This document shows, piece after piece, positions 21,532-27,769 of a stretch of 27,769 nucleotides of DNA. Source of the DNA: an uncultured Dorea sp. (GTDB lineage: Bacteria > Bacillota > Clostridia > Lachnospirales > Lachnospiraceae); assembly GCA_910589275.1 (NCBI GenBank), contig CAJUTH010000043.1, positions 1-27,769 on the forward strand. The letters run 5' to 3'. The stretch's first letter is position 1; each line of letters starts with the position of its first letter. The notes below the pieces were generated by a model that saw only the letters and a program-made list of their open reading frames with translations, was not told the origin of the DNA and ran no database searches. A program made the position numbers and the translations under genes.

Positions 21532-23121
21532 CTAAACGATTACCCCTAATATTCCCAAAATAATTCCAATTATCATAGTTCCGTAAATAACTTTCAGAAC
21601 GCTTACATTTTCCTTCTTCATGAACCTGTAAATAATAACCATCGCGAACAAGGTCAGCATATTAGGCATCAGCTCATCGAACAATCCTGTCTGCAGAGAA
21701 AAAGTCACCCCGGAAGCTGTGATTTCGATCGGCGTTGTTACATGTACCAGCGAACTGATCATCCCTCCAATAACAAACAGTCCTAATGTAGTAAAGAAAT
21801 TTATGAATTTATTGATCAAACCACTCTGTACCAATTCCTTAATCGCCCTGCTGCCCAGATTATATCCCAGCCGCATCAATACAAATGCCTGCGTATTGCA
21901 GAGCAGCGCGCCGATCAAAACCGTAACAATCGCAGGCCACCAGTAACCTTTCAGTGCATACGGACACATCAGCGCCAGCGTAGTCGGAATAATCGTCGCC
22001 CAGTTCAGCGTATCCCCGACCGCAGCCATCGGCGGAAACAGCGCCGCTTTTGTCTCCGTAATCAGCGAACCTTCAATCGGAAGCCCCTTCGACTTCTGCT
22101 CTTCCATAGAAAGCGCGATGCCGATTGGCAGCGCCGATGTCATATCCTCTGCATTATACAGCTCCGTAGTACGCATCATTGCTTCCTGCAGGCCGTCCTC
22201 ATCGCCTTTATACAGCTTCTCAAGACAGGGCATCATACACGTCGTAACGCCATTTGCCTGATACCGCTCATAGCTGTTCGCATGGGAATAAAGAGCCAGA
22301 AGCCGGACTGTAGCCCAATTCAGGTCTTTCCTGCTAAGCACCGCATCCTGAGAGCGGCTCATATTAAAGTTCAGATTCAGGCTTTCCCCTTTATTCTGGC
22401 ACCGGAAATCAAACCATGCTACAATAATGCCTGCAATTGCAATTCCGATTCCTCCAAGCCCTGAATATGCGGAAAAAATAAAACCTGCATAAAAAAATGG
22501 AATATACCCTTTCTTTCCAATATTTGACGCTACCACGCACATACCTACGATCGGCATCAGTGAGCCCAATGCCCCAAGCCCATTCTGAAGCCTCTCCGGA
22601 AGGCCATTGACAAAGAAACCAATATTACTTGCCCCAAAATACAATGCCACAGTCATCGGCAGCCAGTACAGGACCATCTTGAACAATGCCGGATACACCA
22701 AGCCTGACAGCCAGATCTTTTTATACTGCCGTTTACTGATAAAACGGTCTGTCAGCGTATTCCAGAAAGAACCGACCGTCATTCTCACTGTGGTAAGCTG
22801 TGACATCGTTAGTCCAACCGCCATCGACAATGCCATTGCTGATTTGATATCCATCCCAGTTGAAATGCAGACCGCCGCCGTAAATATTCCTGATGCCGCA
22901 GCGTCGTTTGTTACCACCCATCCAGCCTGGGTCTGTCCAAGGAACAGCGGCTGGATGGTAGCGCCTACAATCATTGCCGTTGAAACGTCTCCCATTACCA
23001 GCCCCGTAAGCAGCGACACGGTCAGCGGCTGATAAAACAGTAAATTCAATGAATGCGGAAATACACTCATATAACTACACCAATAAAGTCCACCCAGTAT
23101 AATTGCTTGCCATAACTGCAT
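21532..23121 (-). CDS. PTS EIIC-EIID fusion, mannose/fructose/sorbose family
   Basis: A 529-residue membrane permease that carries two subunits normally encoded separately. Residues 1 to about 250 are EIIC, with repeated hydrophobic segments and motifs such as QPLTVSLLTGLVMGDVSTAM and QPLFLGQTQAGWVV. From about 262 it is EIID: LSRKDLNWATVRLLALYSHA, NSYERYQANGVTTCMMPCLE, SALPIGIALSMEEQKSKG and later EIID membrane segments. The joint at 240-262 is continuous and in one frame with no internal start signal needed. ATG 23121 follows AAAGGAGATCGTAGAGT. It lies between the EIIA and EIIB genes, so the operon holds a complete EII. Sugar unknown. Confidence 0.92.
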   Translation of the reverse strand: MQLWQAIILGGLYWCSYMSVFPHSLNLLFYQPLTVSLLTGLVMGDVSTAMIVGATIQPLFLGQTQAGWVVTNDAAASGIFTAAVCISTGMDIKSAMALSMAVGLTMSQLTTVRMTVGSFWNTLTDRFISKRQYKKIWLSGLVYPALFKMVLYWLPMTVALYFGASNIGFFVNGLPERLQNGLGALGSLMPIVGMCVVASNIGKKGYIPFFYAGFIFSAYSGLGGIGIAIAGIIVAWFDFRCQNKGESLNLNFNMSRSQDAVLSRKDLNWATVRLLALYSHANSYERYQANGVTTCMMPCLEKLYKGDEDGLQEAMMRTTELYNAEDMTSALPIGIALSMEEQKSKGLPIEGSLITETKAALFPPMAAVGDTLNWATIIPTTLALMCPYALKGYWWPAIVTVLIGALLCNTQAFVLMRLGYNLGSRAIKELVQSGLINKFINFFTTLGLFVIGGMISSLVHVTTPIEITASGVTFSLQTGLFDELMPNMLTLFAMVIIYRFMKKENVSVLKVIYGTMIIGIILGILGVIV

Positions 23122-23140
23122 ACTCTACGATCTCCTTTCA

Positions 23141-23593
23141 TCATACAGACAGTGGACGAAAACGTGTCAGGCAGTCTGAAACCGCTGATTTCCCAGCCTC
23201 CTTAGCAATTACTGTAAGTTCATCAAACTCTGCCGTTTCACGCTGGGACAGCACTTCAAGAACCATCCCAAGATTCATTCCTGCAATCAAAGAAACAGCC
23301 TCCCGGTTCTTCACTCGTTCTACTGTATTTAACAAGCACTGATTACATGGCGTCCCTCCAAAAAGATCTGCTAAAATAAGTACTCCCATCGGAAAAAGTT
23401 CAATCATTTTTTTCAGTTCTTTTCCCCACTCATTCAAATTATCCGAATCCTCTAGACCAATCACCGCCAAATTACCGCTCTCTCCATATATCATCCGAAC
23501 CGCATCCAGCATACCTGCCGCCATGCTGCCATGGCTTGCGAGGATGACGCCAACTGTATCTTCTGCTATTTTCTCTGAAACGCTTCTAATCAC
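23141..23593 (-). CDS. PTS EIIA, mannose/fructose/sorbose family
   Basis: A 150-residue cytoplasmic protein. VGVILASHGSMAAGMLDAV contains the phospho-accepting His21 and is the EIIA-Man signature; LILADLFGGTPCNQCLLNTV is the second conserved segment. The start is GTG at 23593, preceded by AGAGGAGAAGACA; the nearest internal Met lies beyond the active His, so GTG is the start. It lies 15 bases after the DeoR gene. Confidence 0.93.
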   Translation of the reverse strand: MIRSVSEKIAEDTVGVILASHGSMAAGMLDAVRMIYGESGNLAVIGLEDSDNLNEWGKELKKMIELFPMGVLILADLFGGTPCNQCLLNTVERVKNREAVSLIAGMNLGMVLEVLSQRETAEFDELTVIAKEAGKSAVSDCLTRFRPLSV

Positions 23594-23608
23594 TGTCTTC
23601 TCCTCTCA

Positions 23609-24388
23609 CTATTTTTTTACAAATACCTTCATTTTATGTTCAGCGAATCTGTCGAGATTCTCCTGACTGATTGCAGAGTCTGTAATAATCCCATCAACAT
23701 TCTCCAGCCTGCAGGTAATACCTGCGGCCACTTTTCCAATCTTTGAGGCATCCATCAATACAAAACTTTGCTCCGACAATCTTGATACCGCTTTCCCAAG
23801 CAAGGATACCGTCGCGCTTGTTGAAGTAAATCCCTGCTCAAAACTGAAACCGTCCGTTCCAAGAAAACTTTTATGAAACCGAAAATGCTCAAGAAATGTC
23901 TCGCTTAAATTTCCAGACACATCTTTGCGGTCTGTTGAATACCGTCCTCCAACAATGATCACTTCACAGCAGGCGCCGAGAATCTCCAGATTTATAACGG
24001 AATTTGTCACAACCACAATATTCTGGATTTCCCCGCTCTTTACCCTGTCTGCAAGCGCTTCACACATTTGTCTTGTTGTCGTCCCGCAGTCAATATAAAT
24101 AAATTCATTACTATCTACAAGCTGCGCCGCAATCTCGCCGATTTCCCTCTTTTGTTCCACATTCGTAGTCACGATTTCATGATAATGATAAGTCTCCAAT
24201 TCTTGGATTTTCTTAATTCCTCCAAAAATGCGTTCCACACGCCCGTCTTTCTGCAGTTTAATAAAAATCCGTCTGACTGTAGATTCAGAAGCATTCGTTA
24301 ACTCAACTGCCTCTGCCGTCGTTATCATGTGGTTGCGCTGAACATAGTCCAGAATCTCCATTTCTTTCAGGTTATATTCTTTTTTCAT
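23609..24388 (-). CDS. DeoR-family regulator, first gene of the PTS operon
   Basis: A 259-residue protein with an N-terminal winged helix (LTNASESTVRRIFIKLQKDG, then RIFGGI) and a sugar-phosphate sensor domain (FIYIDCGTTTRQM, VVTNSVINLEILGACCEVII, FLGTDGFSFEQGF, FVLMDASKIGKV). ATG 24388 follows AGGAAGAT. It leads the operon regulator, EIIA, EIIC-EIID, EIIB, so it is probably autoregulatory and senses the phosphorylated product of this PTS. It is clearly paralogous to the regulator at 20164. Confidence 0.92.
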   Translation of the reverse strand: MKKEYNLKEMEILDYVQRNHMITTAEAVELTNASESTVRRIFIKLQKDGRVERIFGGIKKIQELETYHYHEIVTTNVEQKREIGEIAAQLVDSNEFIYIDCGTTTRQMCEALADRVKSGEIQNIVVVTNSVINLEILGACCEVIIVGGRYSTDRKDVSGNLSETFLEHFRFHKSFLGTDGFSFEQGFTSTSATVSLLGKAVSRLSEQSFVLMDASKIGKVAAGITCRLENVDGIITDSAISQENLDRFAEHKMKVFVKK

Positions 24389-24432
24389 ATCTTCCTCATT
24401 TTCTCCAATAAATCCAAAATATTCCCAAATTC

Positions 24433-24461
24433 AATATAGCTCTTTTCATTCAATAAATCAA
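24433..24461 (-). promoter_or_regulatory. Promoter of the DeoR-PTS operon
   Basis: On the minus strand -35 TTGATT (24456-24461) and -10 TATATT (24433-24438) are 17 bases apart, 45 bases before ATG 24388. Confidence 0.65.
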
Positions 24462-24476
24462 GCATACATAAACTTT

Positions 24477-24685
24477 TTATTCATATTTGTGAAATAAAAT
24501 TTCTAATTTGAATTTGAAAAAGACTTTTGCAGCCGTTTAACCTGATCTTCACGGAGTCCATAAAAATAATATTATTCGTATATGTGACCTGCATATACAT
24601 GTTAGCTAACTTTATTATAATATTAGCACATTTCATTCATTATTACAATCCATTTTTGAACTATTTATTCACTTATATGAACTTA
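24477..24685. promoter_or_regulatory. Two similar inverted motifs in the A+T-rich region upstream of the PTS operon
   Basis: TTATTCATATTTGTGAAATA (24477-24496) lies 16 bases upstream of the PTS promoter -35 and is nearly palindromic. TTATTCACTTATATGAACTTA-like sequence recurs at 24665-24685. Both have TTATTCA, a short gap and TGAA. The whole space 24389-24755 is very A+T-rich and otherwise shows no gene. These are candidate DeoR sites, by position and symmetry only. Confidence 0.4.
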
Positions 24686-24755
24686 TCATTCATTTATGTT
24701 TTGCAAACCTCATTTTGAAAACCTTATATACAAACTATTACACTACAAAAATAAA

Positions 24756-24792
24756 CTGCAGGATATGTGTCGTTTTCCTACATATCCTGCAG
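24756..24792 (-). terminator. Terminator of the CsoR-family gene
   Basis: Perfect 13-base arms CTGCAGGATATGT and ACATATCCTGCAG surround 11 bases. On the minus strand the stem is followed by TTTATTTTTG. It is 13 bases past the stop of the metal-sensor gene. Confidence 0.85.
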
Positions 24793-24805
24793 CCTATATT
24801 CTTTC

Positions 24806-25216
24806 TTATTTCATAAATTTATCAATCGCCTGATTCAGCAGGTCAATCGCTTCCTTATCATTTTCCTCCACCGCTTCTACAATACAGTGGTTAATATGGT
24901 TTTTCAATACAACTTTCCCAGTATTATTGATCGCTGAACGCACCGCCGCCAGTTGAATCAATACCTGACTGCAGTCCTCGTCCCTTTCCACCATGCGTTT
25001 CACCGCTTCTAAATGGCCGATCGCTTTCGACAGACGGTTTATGACTGCTTTCTTCTCTTCAATGCTGTGGACATGCCTATGCCGGCCCATTCCATGGATG
25101 TGGGTATGCCCGCCGTCCTCCGGATGTTCGTGTGGGATTCCCGCTCCATGCAGATCTTCATGAGTCATTTTTTGAACCCCGGCTGCAGATTTCTTCTGAT
25201 TAACTTCTGTACTCAT
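24806..25216 (-). CDS. CsoR/RcnR-family metal-sensing repressor with a His-rich N-terminus
   Basis: A 136-residue helical repressor. The core from about residue 52 (KKAVINRLSKAIGHLEAVKR) is the family fold, and Cys82, His107 and Cys111 (in DCSQVL and NHINHC) match the Cys-His-Cys copper-binding set of CsoR. Residues 19-50 are an extension with ten His (HEHPEDGGHTHIHGMGRHRH), which could bind further metal. ATG 25216 follows AGAGGCGGAAAATA; its own promoter is at 25252-25280 and a terminator follows the stop. No copper exporter or chaperone gene is next to it, so its targets lie elsewhere. Cu(I) is likely; Ni or other metals are possible. Confidence 0.9.
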   Translation of the reverse strand: MSTEVNQKKSAAGVQKMTHEDLHGAGIPHEHPEDGGHTHIHGMGRHRHVHSIEEKKAVINRLSKAIGHLEAVKRMVERDEDCSQVLIQLAAVRSAINNTGKVVLKNHINHCIVEAVEENDKEAIDLLNQAIDKFMK

Positions 25217-25251
25217 TATTTTCCGCCTCTTGATTGTAATATCATAAATAG

Positions 25252-25280
25252 AGTATATCCAATCTTCCTCACCGAGTCAA
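25252..25280 (-). promoter_or_regulatory. Promoter of the CsoR-family gene
   Basis: On the minus strand -35 TTGACT (25275-25280) and -10 TATACT (25252-25257) with a 17-base spacer, between the bioD stop and the CsoR-family start. It makes the repressor gene a separate unit from the biotin operon. Confidence 0.7.
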
Positions 25281-25291
25281 CAAGCAAACTC

Positions 25292-25960
25292 CTATGTGAA
25301 AAGCAACGTCAAACCTTCAATATCCATAGGAAATTCCTTCTCTCCTTGGCCCACACAGGCAGTCACCGGAATCCCTGAGAGCGTCTCGATCATCTGCAGG
25401 TTATCCTTCTGCATCTCATCGCCTATGTAGCAGTTTAGAACAATCCCCTTTACTGAAAGTCCATGACTGCGCATATATTCTGCTGTGACCACCGTTTTGT
25501 GGATCGTGCCAAGCCCCGCATCCGCCACAAGCAGAGTCTCCAGTTCCAGCTCTTTTATCACATCTGCTAACAGGATCCGCTCTTTTTCATCCCATCGGAG
25601 GGGGCAAACGATTCCGCCGCTTCCTTCCACTGTAACATAATCATATCTCTTGCAAACCTTGGCATAATCCCGCCTGATCTTTGAAAGAGATACCGGATTC
25701 CCTTCCCTCCTTGCCGCAAGATGCGGGGATACCGCATCCCGGTACAGATAGGATACCATCTCTTCCTCCGGCTGGGAAATTCCGGAAATCCGCTTCACAT
25801 ATCCCGCATCGCTGTCTGTAATATTGGATGCTCCGGACAGCGCCGCCTTATAATACCCGGCTCTTAATCCGGCCTGATGCAATTTTTTTACGATCAGCGC
25901 CGTCACATAGGTCTTTCCCACATCCGTACCGGTTCCGGTGATAAACAGTCCCTTACTCAT
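25292..25960 (-). CDS. bioD: Dethiobiotin synthetase (BioD)
   Basis: A 222-residue cytoplasmic ATP-dependent enzyme that closes the ureido ring of dethiobiotin from diaminopelargonic acid and CO2. GTGTDVGKT (9-17, Lys16) is the P-loop; Lys38 in YYKAALSG matches the conserved catalytic-region lysine; VEGSGGIVCPL is the conserved VEGAGG-type motif; the length is normal. ATG 25960 overlaps the end of bioB by eight bases, so it is translationally coupled. It is last of bioY-bioB-bioD. Confidence 0.95.
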   Translation of the reverse strand: MSKGLFITGTGTDVGKTYVTALIVKKLHQAGLRAGYYKAALSGASNITDSDAGYVKRISGISQPEEEMVSYLYRDAVSPHLAARREGNPVSLSKIRRDYAKVCKRYDYVTVEGSGGIVCPLRWDEKERILLADVIKELELETLLVADAGLGTIHKTVVTAEYMRSHGLSVKGIVLNCYIGDEMQKDNLQMIETLSGIPVTACVGQGEKEFPMDIEGLTLLFT

Positions 25961-26924
25961 TGCATAACGCCTCCTGATAACCCAAACGGTGAATCATCTC
26001 CAAATCTGACTCAATCGTATATCCAGAAGTGGTCAGCATATCGCCGGATATAGCTGCGTTCGCGCCGGAACGAAAACAGGACTCCCCTTTATCATCCAGA
26101 AGCCCCCTCCCTCCTGCAAGCCGGATAGACGCATCCGGCAGGATAAACCGGTAAACGGCAGCAATCCTTCTCATATCCGAAACCGTAAGCCTTGGATTCT
26201 TTTCGTAAGGCGTCCCGGCGATGGGACTGAGCATATTCACAGGCACACTTTTCACCCCAAGCTCCCTCAGCGTAAACGCCATATCAATCCGGTCCTCTCC
26301 ACTCTCCCCCAGTCCCATAATACCGCCGCTGCATACTGCAAGCCCCGCCGCCTTCGCCGCGCGTATCGCATTTAACTTGTCCTCAAAGGTATGTGTTGTA
26401 CAGACATTAGGGAAATATCTCCTGGACGTCTCCAGATTATTATGTACCCTTGTTGCTCCTGCTTCCTTCACCCTTTCAAACTGTTCCTTCGTAAGAAGCC
26501 CAAAGGATACGCACACTTCTATCTTTATCCGGGACTTAATCTCCCGGATCGCCTCACACATTGCATCTATCTCCAAATCGTCAAGCGCCCGCCCGGAAGT
26601 AACAATCGAATACCGGAGCACGCCTCTGTCCGCGTTATACTTCGCCTGACTCAGAATCTCTTCCTTTCCGAGAAGCGGATATTCTCCTGCGCCGGTATGA
26701 TAATATGCTGACTGCGCACAGTATTTACAATTTTCCGGACATCTGCCGCTCTTTCCATTAATAATGGTACAGATATCAAACCCATTGCCACAGAAATGTT
26801 TCCGGATCTCATCCGCCGTCCCGCAGAGCTCCTCCAGCGGCGCATCATAAAGCGCAAGCGCCTCTTTCTTTGTTATCTGCTCCCCTTCTAATACCTTCTT
26901 TTTTGTCTGTTCTATCAGTTTCAT
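25953..26924 (-). CDS. bioB: Biotin synthase (BioB)
   Basis: A 323-residue radical-SAM enzyme that inserts sulfur into dethiobiotin. The SAM-cluster motif is CPENCKYC (Cys 62, 66, 69), followed by AQSAYYHTG; other BioB landmarks are RVHNNLETSRRYF, SGGIMGLGES, PVNMLSPIAGTP and LAGGRG. The length and order match the family. It lies four bases from bioY, with only a weak ribosome site (GAGAATAAGAAA), so it is probably coupled. With bioD it makes biotin from dethiobiotin precursors. Confidence 0.97.
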   Translation of the reverse strand: MKLIEQTKKKVLEGEQITKKEALALYDAPLEELCGTADEIRKHFCGNGFDICTIINGKSGRCPENCKYCAQSAYYHTGAGEYPLLGKEEILSQAKYNADRGVLRYSIVTSGRALDDLEIDAMCEAIREIKSRIKIEVCVSFGLLTKEQFERVKEAGATRVHNNLETSRRYFPNVCTTHTFEDKLNAIRAAKAAGLAVCSGGIMGLGESGEDRIDMAFTLRELGVKSVPVNMLSPIAGTPYEKNPRLTVSDMRRIAAVYRFILPDASIRLAGGRGLLDDKGESCFRSGANAAISGDMLTTSGYTIESDLEMIHRLGYQEALCNE

Positions 26925-26928
26925 TTTC

Positions 26929-27525
26929 TTATTCTCTTAAACCTCCAGCGTGTTTCTGATCCATAAAAGGTAACCCAATCTTCTTTATCCGAAGCCCTAC
27001 CCCTGACGCCAGCAGACACAAAACCAAATCTCCCGGCATATCTAGCGGAAAGCAGGACAGGATGATTACCGCCAAAGTCGCCGGCGTATCCGCATAAATA
27101 TTTAATATCATATATTTATAAAAAATACCAATCAAATAGGTTACTGCAAATCCTGCCAGACATGCCAGCAGAAAATTTCCATAGCTGTTCTTCCTCTTCT
27201 CACAGATCGTCCCTGTCACAAATGCAGCCACGGCAAAACCCAGCAGATATCCAAAGCTTGGCCGGAAAATATAACTAATCCCGCCGCCCGCCGCAAAAAT
27301 CGGTATTCCAATCAGTCCCAGCGCCACATAGCATCCAACTGCCAGCGCCCCTCTTTTTCCGCCAAGCAGGATGCCGGCCAGCAGGACAAAGAAAAACTGC
27401 AGTGTAAAATAATCCATATAAGGCACCGGTATCTGGATAAACGCACCAATTGCCACCAGAGCAGTAAACATTCCGCAGAGTGCCAATGTCTTTGTTGATA
27501 ATGCTTTCACAGCCGTTTGTTCCAT
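26929..27525 (-). CDS. bioY: Biotin transporter substrate-binding membrane subunit (BioY)
   Basis: A 198-residue membrane protein of about six helices, the S component that binds biotin in ECF-type uptake. Family marks are LVAIGAFIQIPVP, TLQFFFVLLAGILLGGKRGA, YVALGLIGIPIFAAGGG and RPSFGYLLGF. ATG 27525 follows AAGGGGGAATGAGAGA. It heads the operon bioY-bioB-bioD behind a BirA-type operator. No energising ECF ATPase or T-subunit gene is in the window, so it likely uses a shared one or works alone. Confidence 0.95.
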   Translation of the reverse strand: MEQTAVKALSTKTLALCGMFTALVAIGAFIQIPVPYMDYFTLQFFFVLLAGILLGGKRGALAVGCYVALGLIGIPIFAAGGGISYIFRPSFGYLLGFAVAAFVTGTICEKRKNSYGNFLLACLAGFAVTYLIGIFYKYMILNIYADTPATLAVIILSCFPLDMPGDLVLCLLASGVGLRIKKIGLPFMDQKHAGGLRE

Positions 27526-27606
27526 TCTCTCATTCCCCCTTTATAACGGAATGCGCAGTTTAGCACATTCCTGCTCCATGAAAAGTAACTAAAATTCCAC
27601 ATATAC

Positions 27607-27660
27607 TATATAGTACAGAAGCATTAATTGTCAACCATTTTTTATATATTGGTTAACATT
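27607..27660 (-). promoter_or_regulatory. Biotin operon promoter overlapped by a BirA-type operator
   Basis: On the plus strand TTGTCAACC (27628-27636) and GGTTAACATT (27651-27660) are inverted half-sites 14 bases apart, 8 of 10 positions symmetric, the form of BirA operators (TTGTTAACC, spacer, GGTTAACAA). The minus-strand -35 TTGACA (27629-27634) lies inside one half-site, with a -10 TATATA at 27607-27612. Bound BirA-biotin would hide the -35. Regulation by BirA is inferred from family knowledge. Confidence 0.8.
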
Positions 27661-27697
27661 AATATAACAATTGATGAGATTTCATTTCTTTCTCTTT

Positions 27698-27726
27698 ATG
27701 GAACTGTAATTCCATGGTACAATTCT
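27698..27726 (+). promoter_or_regulatory. Possible rightward promoter with a palindrome at the window edge
   Basis: The palindrome ATGGAA-CTGTAA-TTCCAT (27698-27715) lies between a weak TTTATG (27695-27700) and TACAAT (27718-27723), 17 bases apart. It could drive a gene beyond the right end. Bases 27727-27769 hold no visible gene. Confidence 0.25.
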
Positions 27727-27769
27727 TTAGGAAAGTATCAGATTCAGGGCAGACGAAAAGAGCAGCTTT

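Overview
The window looks like chromosome of a low-to-mid G+C anaerobic Firmicute, most likely a gut Clostridia of the Lachnospiraceae type. This rests on gene style (GntR-type ABC pair, MATE/TetR pair, 2-hydroxyacyl-CoA dehydratase subunits, mannose-family PTS, BirA-controlled bioY), strong AGGAGG-like ribosome binding sites, sigma-A type promoters with 17-base spacers, and tRNA genes that do not encode CCA. No species can be named from the sequence alone.

Layout. Bases 1-635 are a tRNA array (Glu partial, Thr, Met, Asp, Val, Leu), with a rearranged copy of tRNA-Thr pieces in front of the real tRNA-Thr. A 23-base repeat of the tRNA-Leu 3' end at 1880-1902 marks a decayed integrated element (about 638-1902) that keeps a small XRE regulator, a promoter flanked by twin operator-like repeats and broken coding remnants. 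The original tRNA terminator lies just beyond it (1906-1943). A RhuM-like pseudogene and a small membrane-anchored protein follow. Next come an ABC transporter ATPase/permease pair, a MATE exporter divergent from a TetR regulator, a VapD-like gene with a tightly linked partner, and a three-gene operon of two 2-hydroxyacyl-CoA dehydratase-family subunits plus a 55-residue membrane protein.

Bases 11653-17655 hold a four-gene leftward operon of zinc-ribbon and YARHG-domain proteins with no assigned function. It is headed by a promoter whose spacer contains a palindrome, has a small divergent XRE gene beside it, and ends in a 3' region of three tandem 32-base hairpins abutting a long terminator hairpin. 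Bases 17724-24388 hold a sugar-use locus. One leftward operon encodes a DeoR regulator, EIIA, a fused EIIC-EIID and EIIB of the mannose/sorbose PTS family. A second leftward operon encodes an SCP2-like protein, a class III aminotransferase-fold PLP enzyme and a ribulose-phosphate-epimerase-like enzyme, with a second, paralogous DeoR gene divergent from it. The combination suggests uptake and rearrangement of a sugar that is amino-modified or becomes aminated, but the substrate cannot be read from sequence.

The right end has a CsoR/RcnR-family metal sensor with a histidine-rich N-terminus and a leftward bioY-bioB-bioD operon behind a BirA-type operator. The most interesting leads are the YARHG/zinc-ribbon operon, the PTS-aminotransferase-epimerase locus with twin DeoR regulators and an EIIC-EIID fusion, the tandem hairpins at 11696-11791, the VapD partner gene, and the inverted tRNA-Thr anticodon arm.
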